In this document: positions 7,483-13,249 of the stretch, one piece after another
Layout of the letters: every line of letters begins with the position of its first letter
Position numbering within the stretch: the stretch's first letter is position 1
From: Caldilineaceae bacterium
Lineage (GTDB): Bacteria > Chloroflexota > Anaerolineae > Caldilineales > Caldilineaceae
NCBI GenBank assembly: GCA_028819675.1
Contig: JAPPKT010000167.1
Span: 1-13,751 of the forward strand
Direction of reading: 5' to 3'
Length of the DNA: 13,751 nucleotides
Notes under the pieces: model-generated
Told to the model about the DNA's origin: nothing
The model's input: the letters and a program-made list of their open reading frames with translations, nothing else
Database searches by the model: none
Position numbers and translations under genes: made by a program

Positions 7483-9219
7483 ATGTCATTTACAACACGC
7501 CCGGTTTTCATGGGCCGCCGCGGCGTCGTCTCGGCCGGTCATTATCTGGCGGCGGCGGCCGGCTCGCGCATGTTCGAGAAGGGGGGCAATGCTATCGATG
7601 CCGGTGTGGCGGCCGGATTCGCGCTCAATGTGTTAGAGCCGCAGTCCAATGGCATCGGTGGCGAGGTCCCGATCCTCATCCATTGCGCGCGGCAGAGGCG
7701 TGAGTATGCCATCAATGGGCAGGGCTACGCGCCGAAGGCCGCCACCATCGGCTGGTTTCGCTCGCGGGGGATCGAGATCATACCGGGTGACGGCTTTTTG
7801 CCGGCGACCGTTCCGGGGGCGTTCGGCTCATGGACGACGGCGTTGGAGAAGTTTGGGCGCTTGCGGCTCAAGGATGTATTGGAGCCGACGATCGAGTTGA
7901 CGGAAGAAGGTTTTCCGGTCTATCCGGGGCTGCACGGTTCATTGACCAATCTCAAGGAGAAATTCGAGAACGAATGGCCCAGTTCGGCGCGGGCTTATCT
8001 GCCGAACGGGCGGGCGCCGGAGGTGGGCGAGTTCCTGGCCAATCCGGACTGGGCGGAGACTTTCAAGGGGACAATTGACGCGGAGATGCGCAACAGTCAC
8101 CTTGGACGTGAGGCGGGGATTGCCGCGGCGCGTGACTATTTCTACAGAGGGCCTGTCGGCGAAAAGATGGTCGCCTTTCAACGCGAGACGAAGGTGCGAG
8201 ACGCCAGCGGGCAGTGCAACGCCGGCCTGCTGGCAGAAGCCGACTTTCACGAATACACCACCAAGGTGGAGTCGCCGGTCTCGTTCAACTATCGCGGTTA
8301 TGATGTGCACAAGTGTAATACCTGGTGTCAGGGACCGGTTTTTCTGCAGCAGCTGGCGCTCCTCGAAGGCTATGATCTCGGCGCGTTCGAACATAATTCA
8401 GCCGACTACATCCACACGGTGGTCGAAGCGTCCAAGCTGGCATTCGCCGACCGTGAGCAGTACTACGGGGACCCGGACTTTGTGGACGTTCCGCTCGATC
8501 GACTGTTGTCCAAGACGTATGCGGCCAAGCGCCGCGACCTGATTGACGCGCAGCAGGCATCACTGGCGTTGCGGCCGGGCGATGCGCCTGCCAGCACGCC
8601 AACGCATGCGGAAGCGGATCCAAACGTATACACGGGCGATACGACGCACGTTGATGCGGTCGATCACGAGGGAAATCTGTTTGCGGCGACGCCCAGCGGG
8701 GGTTGGATTCCGTCTTCGCCGGTCGTTGAAGGGTTGGGTTTCCCACTGGGGACGCGCGGGCAGATGTTCTACCTGGACCCGAGCCACGCCAACGCGCTGG
8801 TGCCGCGCAAGCGGCCGCGTACCACGCTTACGCCTTCGCTGGCGACTAAGGACGGGGAACCGTTCATGGCTTTCGGCACGCCGGGCGGCGATTCCCAGGA
8901 TCAGTGGACGCTGCAGTTCTTCCTCAACGTCATCGACTTCGGTATGAACATTCAAGAGGCGATTGACGCTCCCAATTTTCATACAAACCACTTCCCCAAC
9001 TCATTCTATCCGCACAACGCCAGGCCGGGCAGCCTTACGCTGGAGGCGCGGATTCCCGAGTCTGTGCGGGACGCGCTGAGCGAGCGAGGCCACGAGATAA
9101 CGGTGGGCGGGGAATGGGCGCACGGCAAGGTACTTGCGATCACGTTTGACCCCGCGAGCGGTCTGATCGCGGCGGGCGCCTCGCCGCGCGGGCAGATTGC
9201 GTATGCGATGGGGCGGTGA
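7483..9219 (+). CDS. Gamma-glutamyltransferase-family N-terminal nucleophile hydrolase (acylase-like), 578 aa
   Basis: Ntn hydrolase of the GGT/cephalosporin-acylase family, made as one chain that cleaves itself before a Thr that becomes the nucleophile. The large subunit starts with the usual GHYLAAAAGSRMFEKGGNAIDAG block; the processing site is GDTTHVDAVD, with T387 as predicted new N terminus. Features of true gamma-glutamyltransferase are altered: the Arg-Glu that binds the glutamyl carboxylate (RExAP) is NGQGYAP at 78-84, and the loop GSPGGS is GTPGGD at 465-470. It therefore looks like the YwrD/acylase-type branch, hydrolysing some other amide. No signal peptide is visible, unlike the periplasmic enzymes of E. 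coli type, so a cytoplasmic site is likely. Shine-Dalgarno AGGGAG at 7470-7475. A second family member follows 89 bases downstream. Confidence 0.92.
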   Translation: MSFTTRPVFMGRRGVVSAGHYLAAAAGSRMFEKGGNAIDAGVAAGFALNVLEPQSNGIGGEVPILIHCARQRREYAINGQGYAPKAATIGWFRSRGIEIIPGDGFLPATVPGAFGSWTTALEKFGRLRLKDVLEPTIELTEEGFPVYPGLHGSLTNLKEKFENEWPSSARAYLPNGRAPEVGEFLANPDWAETFKGTIDAEMRNSHLGREAGIAAARDYFYRGPVGEKMVAFQRETKVRDASGQCNAGLLAEADFHEYTTKVESPVSFNYRGYDVHKCNTWCQGPVFLQQLALLEGYDLGAFEHNSADYIHTVVEASKLAFADREQYYGDPDFVDVPLDRLLSKTYAAKRRDLIDAQQASLALRPGDAPASTPTHAEADPNVYTGDTTHVDAVDHEGNLFAATPSGGWIPSSPVVEGLGFPLGTRGQMFYLDPSHANALVPRKRPRTTLTPSLATKDGEPFMAFGTPGGDSQDQWTLQFFLNVIDFGMNIQEAIDAPNFHTNHFPNSFYPHNARPGSLTLEARIPESVRDALSERGHEITVGGEWAHGKVLAITFDPASGLIAAGASPRGQIAYAMGR

Positions 9220-9223
9220 AGGG

Positions 9224-9258
9224 CAGTGGTCAGTGGTCAGTGGTTAGTGGTCAGTGGT
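9224..9258 (+). repeat. Heptamer tandem repeat, five units (CAGTGGT type)
   Basis: Five head-to-tail 7-base units: CAGTGGT three times, TAGTGGT, then CAGTGGT, starting five bases after the stop of the first GGT-family gene. A related five-unit block lies at 13041-13075 in the same orientation. The units are contiguous with no unique spacers, so this is not a CRISPR. The function is unknown; similar degenerate heptamers occur between genes in several bacterial phyla, as I recall. Confidence 0.9.
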
Positions 9259-9263
9259 TAGAC

Positions 9264-9274
9264 GTGGAATCCAC
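9264..9274. promoter_or_regulatory. Palindrome GTGGA-A-TCCAC, possible operator
   Basis: A perfect 5+1+5 palindrome in the spacer 35 bases before the second GGT-family gene. The same half-sites, GTGGA and TCCAC, recur with a 6-base spacer at 11193-11208 before the sulfatase gene. It could be a binding site for a dimeric regulator or chance; no promoter boxes were found next to it. Confidence 0.22.
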
Positions 9275-9308
9275 CAAGTAGTGTGTATCAGATTGTTGGA
9301 GGTGCGGA

Positions 9309-10946
9309 ATGCAATCGCCACATGGTATTACGGCATCGGCGTTTCGGCCGTCGGTGATGGGCAGGAACGGGATGGTTACGTCAGGGCATGCGCTGGCGTC
9401 GCAGGCGGGGATCCGCACGATGATGCGGGGGGGCAACGCTGTGGACGCGGCGATTGCCACGGCGGCGGCGCTAGGCGCGGTTGAGCCGGCGGGTTCGGGG
9501 GTCGGGGGCGACGGTTTTATTCTGATCTATTGGGCTGAGACCGGGGAGGTCAGCGGGGTAAATGCGACCGGACCTGCTCCTGGGGCGGCCACGCGCGAGC
9601 GCTATCTGGAGGATGGCGGGATCCCGATGAAGGGGATTCGCAGCGTCTCGGTGCCCGGGTTGGTGGATGGGTGGCTGCTGGCGCATGCACGGTACGGGGC
9701 ACTGCCGCTGGAGGAGGTATTTCGTCCGGCTATAGCGCTGTGTGAGGACGGTTTTCCGGTCAGCCATCTGCTGGCCGGCGGTTTGCAGGCGGAGCACGAG
9801 CGTTTCGCGGCGGACCCGCACACGCGGGCAATCTATACCAATGACGGGGCCCCGATCGGGGCGGGCGGGATTCTGTGCAACTATAACCTGGGCGAGACTC
9901 TGCACCGGATCGCGCAGGATGGCGGAAGGATCTTTTACGAGGGGGAAATTGCCAAGGAAATCGCAGAGTTCAGCCGGGCGCGGGGCGGCCTGCTGACGGA
10001 GGAGGACTTGGGCAACTACCATGCGGAGTGGGTGGAGCCGATTCAGGTCAACTATCGCGGGCACGAGGTGTACGAGATGCCGCCCAATTCGAGCGGGCAT
10101 ATTCTGCTGCAGGAGTTGAATATTGTTGAGCTGTTCGATCTGCAGGAGATGGGATGCAATACGGCCGAGAGCGTCCATCTGATGGTGGAGGCGAAGAAAC
10201 TGGCATTCGCCGACCGAGAGAAGTATATGGCGGACCCGGAGTGGGTCGATATTCCGCTGGAGGGGATGCTGTCGAAGTCGTATGCGGCTGAGCAGGCGGA
10301 GCGCATCGACATGGGGCGGGCGGCGGTCGACGTCGCTGCGGGCGGGCCGGAAGCGCATGAAGACACGACCTGCTTTTGTGTGGCGGACCGGGCGGGAAAC
10401 CTGGTCTGCATACTCCAGAGCATCCAGTCCGGATTTGGTTCGAGCCTGGTGGCGGGTGACACGGGCATCCTGCTCAACAACCGGATGACGTACTGGCACC
10501 TGGAAGAAGGGCACGCGAACTGCCTGATGCCGGGCAAGCGGGTACGGCATACGATGAATCCGGTCATCATAACCAAGGACGGCAAACCGCTAATAACATG
10601 CGGGACGCCGGGCGCGGATACGCAGGTGCAGACGAATCTGCAGCTTGTTACACATATGCTTGATTTCGGTATGACGCCGCAGGAGGTGGTTACGGCGCCG
10701 CGCTGGCGGAGTTTGCAGAACCCGATGGAATCGACGATCCCGCACGTGTGCTCCAACAACCTGCAGGTGGAGGACCGCTTTCCGGAGGCGGTGCGGAAGG
10801 AGCTGGCGCGGAGGGGACACGAACTCGAGCATGTAGGGGATTGGGGCGGACCGGGCAGCGCGCAGGCGATCATGGTGCATCCGGAGTCCGGGGCGTTGAT
10901 CGGGGGTTCTGATCCGCGGCGGGACGGGTACGCGGTCGGGTATTAG
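9309..10946 (+). CDS. Gamma-glutamyltransferase-family N-terminal nucleophile hydrolase, second copy, 545 aa
   Basis: Second GGT-family Ntn hydrolase, a diverged paralogue of the gene before it. Shared blocks include GGNAVDAAIA, VEAKKLAFADREKYMADPEWVDIPL and MLSKSYAAEQAERID. The self-processing site is EDTTCFCVADRAGN, with T353 as predicted nucleophile; the residue two after it is Cys where the first copy has His. The glutamate-binding Arg-Glu is again missing (NATGPAP at 85-91), and the later loop is GTPGAD at 432-437. This matches acylase-type members rather than classical gamma-glutamyltransferase. No signal peptide is seen. The ATG at 9309 has GGAGGT at 9298-9303; a later ATG (residue 17, MGRNGMV) is possible and would start exactly where the family alignment usually begins. 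Two different members side by side may act on different acyl groups or form a mixed enzyme. Confidence 0.91.
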   Translation: MQSPHGITASAFRPSVMGRNGMVTSGHALASQAGIRTMMRGGNAVDAAIATAAALGAVEPAGSGVGGDGFILIYWAETGEVSGVNATGPAPGAATRERYLEDGGIPMKGIRSVSVPGLVDGWLLAHARYGALPLEEVFRPAIALCEDGFPVSHLLAGGLQAEHERFAADPHTRAIYTNDGAPIGAGGILCNYNLGETLHRIAQDGGRIFYEGEIAKEIAEFSRARGGLLTEEDLGNYHAEWVEPIQVNYRGHEVYEMPPNSSGHILLQELNIVELFDLQEMGCNTAESVHLMVEAKKLAFADREKYMADPEWVDIPLEGMLSKSYAAEQAERIDMGRAAVDVAAGGPEAHEDTTCFCVADRAGNLVCILQSIQSGFGSSLVAGDTGILLNNRMTYWHLEEGHANCLMPGKRVRHTMNPVIITKDGKPLITCGTPGADTQVQTNLQLVTHMLDFGMTPQEVVTAPRWRSLQNPMESTIPHVCSNNLQVEDRFPEAVRKELARRGHELEHVGDWGGPGSAQAIMVHPESGALIGGSDPRRDGYAVGY

Positions 10947-10955
10947 GATTCGCGA

Positions 10956-10982
10956 AAATTTTGGGAAGGGCGCCAGAAATTT
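10956..10982 (+). terminator. Hairpin after the second GGT-family gene, possible terminator
   Basis: AAATTTTGG (10956-10964) pairs with CCA-G-AAATTT (10973-10982) with one bulged G and an 8-base loop, ten bases after the stop. The stem is AT-rich and not followed by a T-run, so termination is uncertain. Its place at the end of the co-directional series fits a transcript end. Confidence 0.35.
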
Positions 10983-11053
10983 AAGGAGAACGGGCAGCCT
11001 GCAGGCCTGTTTGGGATGTTTCTCGCGTGCGTGTTGCAAAAAGACATTTGATC

Positions 11054-11079
11054 CGCGAAATCACGCGAAGGGGCGCGAA
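11054..11079 (+). repeat. CGCGAA motif, three units at 10-base period
   Basis: CGCGAA occurs at 11054, 11064 and 11074, exactly ten bases apart, about one helical turn, with a further single copy at 10951. The four bases between units differ (ATCA, GGGG). It resembles dispersed degenerate repeats I recall from other GC-rich environmental genomes, but could also present aligned protein sites on one face of the DNA. Confidence 0.7.
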
Positions 11080-11192
11080 GAACACCTAAGGCGTTTCGGA
11101 TTCTATTTGCGTAGCTGCGCGGCCCTGCGGAGATAGGTAGTTTGCTACTGGAAGGCAGACTTTGGTTGAAGTTGCCTTGTAAATCCTGAGGG

Positions 11193-11208
11193 GTGGAGTT
11201 CATTCCAC
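11193..11208. promoter_or_regulatory. Inverted repeat GTGGA-6-TCCAC upstream of the sulfatase gene
   Basis: GTGGA (11193-11197) and TCCAC (11204-11208) flank six bases, 110 bases before the sulfatase start. The half-sites match those of the palindrome at 9264-9274. A candidate operator at low confidence. Confidence 0.22.
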
Positions 11209-11318
11209 GCGAGATTTTCAGTTTTTCCCTTAACATTTCAGTTCTCAGGTAAACAGGGAAGGCTCCTGGGTTCCGCTTTCGGGGGCCTAACAGTTTCTGC
11301 AAGAGAGGACTTATTGCT

Positions 11319-12737
11319 GTGTCTACTCCCAACATTTTGTTTCTGATGACGGACCAGATGCAGGGGCGGGTGCTGGAGCCGGACAATCCGTGCCAGACGC
11401 CGCATCTGGACGGGCTGGCGGCGAGAGGGGTGCGATTTCGCCGGGCGTATACGCCGAACGCGGTGTGCTCGCCGGCGCGCGCCAGCCTGATGACCGGTCT
11501 GCTGCCGCATAATCACGGTGTGCTGTATGTTGTGCACACGGTTGACGACGATCAGGCGGTGCTGCGCACGCAACATCCGCACTGGGCGGAGCGGCTGACG
11601 GAGGCCGGTTACCGCACCGGCTATTTCGGCAAATGGCATGTGGAGCGTTCGAACGAGCTTTCCCAATTCGGCTGGCAGGAACAGGGAGGGCTGGCAATGA
11701 GCCAAGACTGGGACTCGGTCAAATTTTCGCTGGAGCGATTCCTGGAGAGCCCGAAGGGCTATTTGCCGAACCGCTTCTACGGGGTCTGTGACCGTCCGGC
11801 CAGCGAACGCGGGATGGGCAAGAAGACGGACGAGGCGCTGGGTTTTCTCGACGCGGCTTTGGAGGAGGACGCGCCCTGGTGCTGTTTTGTCAGTTTCACC
11901 GAACCGCATGACCCTTTCTTCTGCCACGAGGAGGCGTTCGCGCAGTATGACGTAGACTCGATTCCGCTGCAGCCGAACGTCCACAACGATTTGAGCGGGC
12001 AGCCGAATCTGTACAAGCGGTCGGCGCAGGCGTGGAGCGACTGGACGGACCGGGAGCATCGGGAGGCGGCGGCCTGCTACTATGCCTCGATCAGCGAGAT
12101 CGACGAGCAGTTCGGGCGGCTGCTGGCGCGGGTGGAGAGTGCGGGGCAGCTTGACAATACGATCGTGGTGCTGACATCGGACCACGGGGACTTTCTGGGC
12201 GCGCACGGGTTGTACTGCAAGAATATCGGCGCGTTTGAAGAAGCGTACAATATCCCCTTGGTGGTGGCCGGGCCGGGCGCGGCGGAAGCGGAGGTGAGCG
12301 ACGCCCGCGTCGGGCTGCAAGACGTGGGTCAAACGCTACTGGAGCTGGTGGGGGCGCAGCCGCTAGGGGAGATCGACGGACGCTCTTTTGCACCTGTGCT
12401 GGCCAGCCCGCAGGACACATCGGGTTATCAGCAGGGTTTTGCCGAATACTTTGGCGGGCGATATATTATCAGCCAGCGGCTGCTATGGGACGGTGACTGG
12501 AAGTTCGTCCACAACGGCTTCGATTATGACGAGCTATACAATCTGGCCGCAGATCCCTTTGAGATGAACAATCTGGCGCAAGATCCGGCACATGCCGAGA
12601 GATTGGCGGCGATGACGCGTCGGATGTGGGAGATTGTGATTGAGTCGGGGGACCACAGTCTCTTCAACACGCACTATGCGTCGATGCGGATGGCAGCCGT
12701 AGGGCCGGGTCGTTCTGACTTTTCATTCTTAGGGTAG
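11319..12737 (+). CDS. Sulfatase (type I, formylglycine-dependent), 472 aa
   Basis: Hydrolyses a sulfate ester; sulfatases of this size act on choline sulfate, aryl sulfates or sulfated glycans. The protein begins with the first strand and metal site PNILFLMTDQ (D12, Q13). The maturation motif C-x-P-x-R is at 50-54 (CSPARASLMTG), with C50 to be converted to formylglycine. K105 and H107 are in GKWH, H197 in TEPHDPF, and D288-H289 in SDHGDFLGAHG. The C terminus has the usual LYNLAADPFEMNNLA. The start is GTG at 11319, with AAGAGAGG at 11301-11308; a later start would cut away the metal-binding strand. There is no signal peptide, so the product is probably cytoplasmic, which fits small imported sulfated substrates better than polymers. 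No maturation enzyme lies in the window. Long spacers on both sides suggest a separate transcription unit. Confidence 0.94.
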   Translation: MSTPNILFLMTDQMQGRVLEPDNPCQTPHLDGLAARGVRFRRAYTPNAVCSPARASLMTGLLPHNHGVLYVVHTVDDDQAVLRTQHPHWAERLTEAGYRTGYFGKWHVERSNELSQFGWQEQGGLAMSQDWDSVKFSLERFLESPKGYLPNRFYGVCDRPASERGMGKKTDEALGFLDAALEEDAPWCCFVSFTEPHDPFFCHEEAFAQYDVDSIPLQPNVHNDLSGQPNLYKRSAQAWSDWTDREHREAAACYYASISEIDEQFGRLLARVESAGQLDNTIVVLTSDHGDFLGAHGLYCKNIGAFEEAYNIPLVVAGPGAAEAEVSDARVGLQDVGQTLLELVGAQPLGEIDGRSFAPVLASPQDTSGYQQGFAEYFGGRYIISQRLLWDGDWKFVHNGFDYDELYNLAADPFEMNNLAQDPAHAERLAAMTRRMWEIVIESGDHSLFNTHYASMRMAAVGPGRSDFSFLG

Positions 12738-12745
12738 TACCTAAG

Positions 12746-12780
12746 CCGTGTTCTGTGTGTACTGTGTGCGGTCTGTCTGG
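12746..12780 (+). repeat. Degenerate TGTG-rich repeat of about 9-base period
   Basis: CTGTGTG occurs at 12753 and 12762, nine bases apart, inside a run of related units from CCGTGTTCT to CTGTCTGGG, starting just after the sulfatase stop. The reverse strand reads as CACAGAACACGG-like text. Such runs recur between genes in some environmental genomes as far as I recall. No function is known. Confidence 0.55.
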
Positions 12781-12855
12781 GGGAAATGAATCGTCAGTAT
12801 TTCTGTAGCGGGCTGGCGATGGTCATAGCGGTGAACGTTGGGCATGGATGGGAGT

Positions 12856-12899
12856 TGGCTCGCCTGCGCTGGCCCATATTTGGAACGAGCCAGCAGGCG
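12856..12899. other. Imperfect inverted repeat with two competing stems
   Basis: TGGCTCG (12856-12862) pairs perfectly with CGAGCCA (12886-12892). The overlapping CGCCTG (12861-12866) pairs with CAGGCG (12894-12899), helped by CTGG/CCAG inside. The two stems share bases and exclude each other. This may be a repeat-element end, a two-state RNA fold or a protein site; nothing decides between these. Confidence 0.45.
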
Positions 12900-12982
12900 G
12901 GGGAGGCACGGGTCGCAGCGGGTCGCCAAGGTCGTATTACCCACACACTCTCTGCGGCGGGGGGTGTTAGGAGAGGGGGCGT

Positions 12983-13025
12983 TGCGGGGGCGGAGCACCC
13001 GCACAAGGGAGGGCCGAATAGGCCC
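12983..13025 (+). other. Two adjacent GC-rich hairpins
   Basis: TGCGGG (12983-12988) pairs with CCCGCA (12998-13003) over a 9-base loop, and GGGCC (13011-13015) with GGCCC (13021-13025) over GAATA. They are seven bases apart and sixteen bases before the heptamer repeat. No T-run follows. Together they may form part of an intergenic repeat element, or the end of a transcript from the left. Confidence 0.35.
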
Positions 13026-13040
13026 GACCGCCCAGAACGG

Positions 13041-13075
13041 CAGTGGTCAGTGATCAGTAGTCAGTGGTCAGTGAA
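13041..13075 (+). repeat. Heptamer tandem repeat, five units, degenerate (CAGTGGT type)
   Basis: Units are CAGTGGT, CAGTGAT, CAGTAGT, CAGTGGT and CAGTGAA, head to tail, with changes at positions 5-7 only. It has the same unit, unit number and orientation as the block at 9224-9258. It lies about 175 bases before the PhyH start. Confidence 0.85.
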
Positions 13076-13249
13076 AACACAGATTGATGGGTGATTGGCT
13101 TGGAGAGGAGAGAGATTCGCTCGCCTTGACCGGCGTCACGCACTGAATGAGTCGTGGAAGTTGCGCTCTTGGATAATGCGGCTTTTGCCAGCGGTGGTTA
13201 AGGCTGAGGGTCGTCGTTTAGAAAAATGGGAGAGAAGGTAAGAGTCAAT

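Larger units (their letters stand above)
10947..11318. other. Gene-less stretch before the sulfatase gene (372 bases)
   Basis: No convincing open reading frame. It holds, in order: a CGCGAA at 10951; a hairpin at 10956-10982; a perfect 10-base palindrome GCCTGCAGGC at 10997-11006; three CGCGAA units at a 10-base period (11054-11079); an inverted repeat at 11193-11208; and a purine-rich ribosome-binding site near 11301-11308. I looked for -35/-10 boxes and found none that convince. The length and the AT-richer composition near 11210-11240 suggest that a promoter for the sulfatase gene lies here. Confidence 0.6.
12738..13249. other. Gene-less stretch between the sulfatase and PhyH genes (512 bases)
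   Basis: No supported gene. A 102-codon frame at 12786-13094 runs through the hairpins and the heptamer repeat and looks spurious. The stretch holds a TGTG-rich repeat (12746-12780), an imperfect inverted repeat (12856-12899), two GC hairpins (12983-13003 and 13011-13025), a heptamer repeat (13041-13075), and an AT-rich leader ending in GAAGGT before the PhyH start. GATAAT at 13172-13177 is -10-like but has no fitting -35. The packing of four different repeat or hairpin elements within 350 bases stands out against the compact rest of the window. Confidence 0.6.

Noticed and set aside
9224..9258. CRISPR array
   Set aside because: Units are seven bases with no spacers, and no cas gene is present.
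9471..10550. Antisense open frame of 359 codons inside the second GGT-family gene
   Set aside because: It lies wholly opposite a gene with clear family motifs, is rich in Arg, Gln, His and Pro as expected for reverse reading of GC-rich codons, and shows no recognisable domain.
11238..12332. Antisense open frame of 364 codons opposite the sulfatase gene
   Set aside because: The sulfatase frame has all catalytic motifs; the antisense product is Arg-rich with no domain and no ribosome-binding site.
12741..13004. Minus-strand frame of 87 codons in the same spacer
   Set aside because: Biased Arg/Pro/Thr composition, ends in translated TGTG repeat, no domain recognised. A transposase remnant was considered, but no motif supports it.
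12786..13094. Plus-strand frame of 102 codons between the sulfatase and PhyH genes
   Set aside because: It translates two hairpins and the heptamer repeat (QWSVISSQWSV), with no family likeness; a typical spurious frame over a repeat.
13126..13177. Sigma-70 promoter from TTGACC (13126) and GATAAT (13172)
   Set aside because: The spacing is about 40 bases, far from 16-18, and no other -35 box fits the GATAAT.
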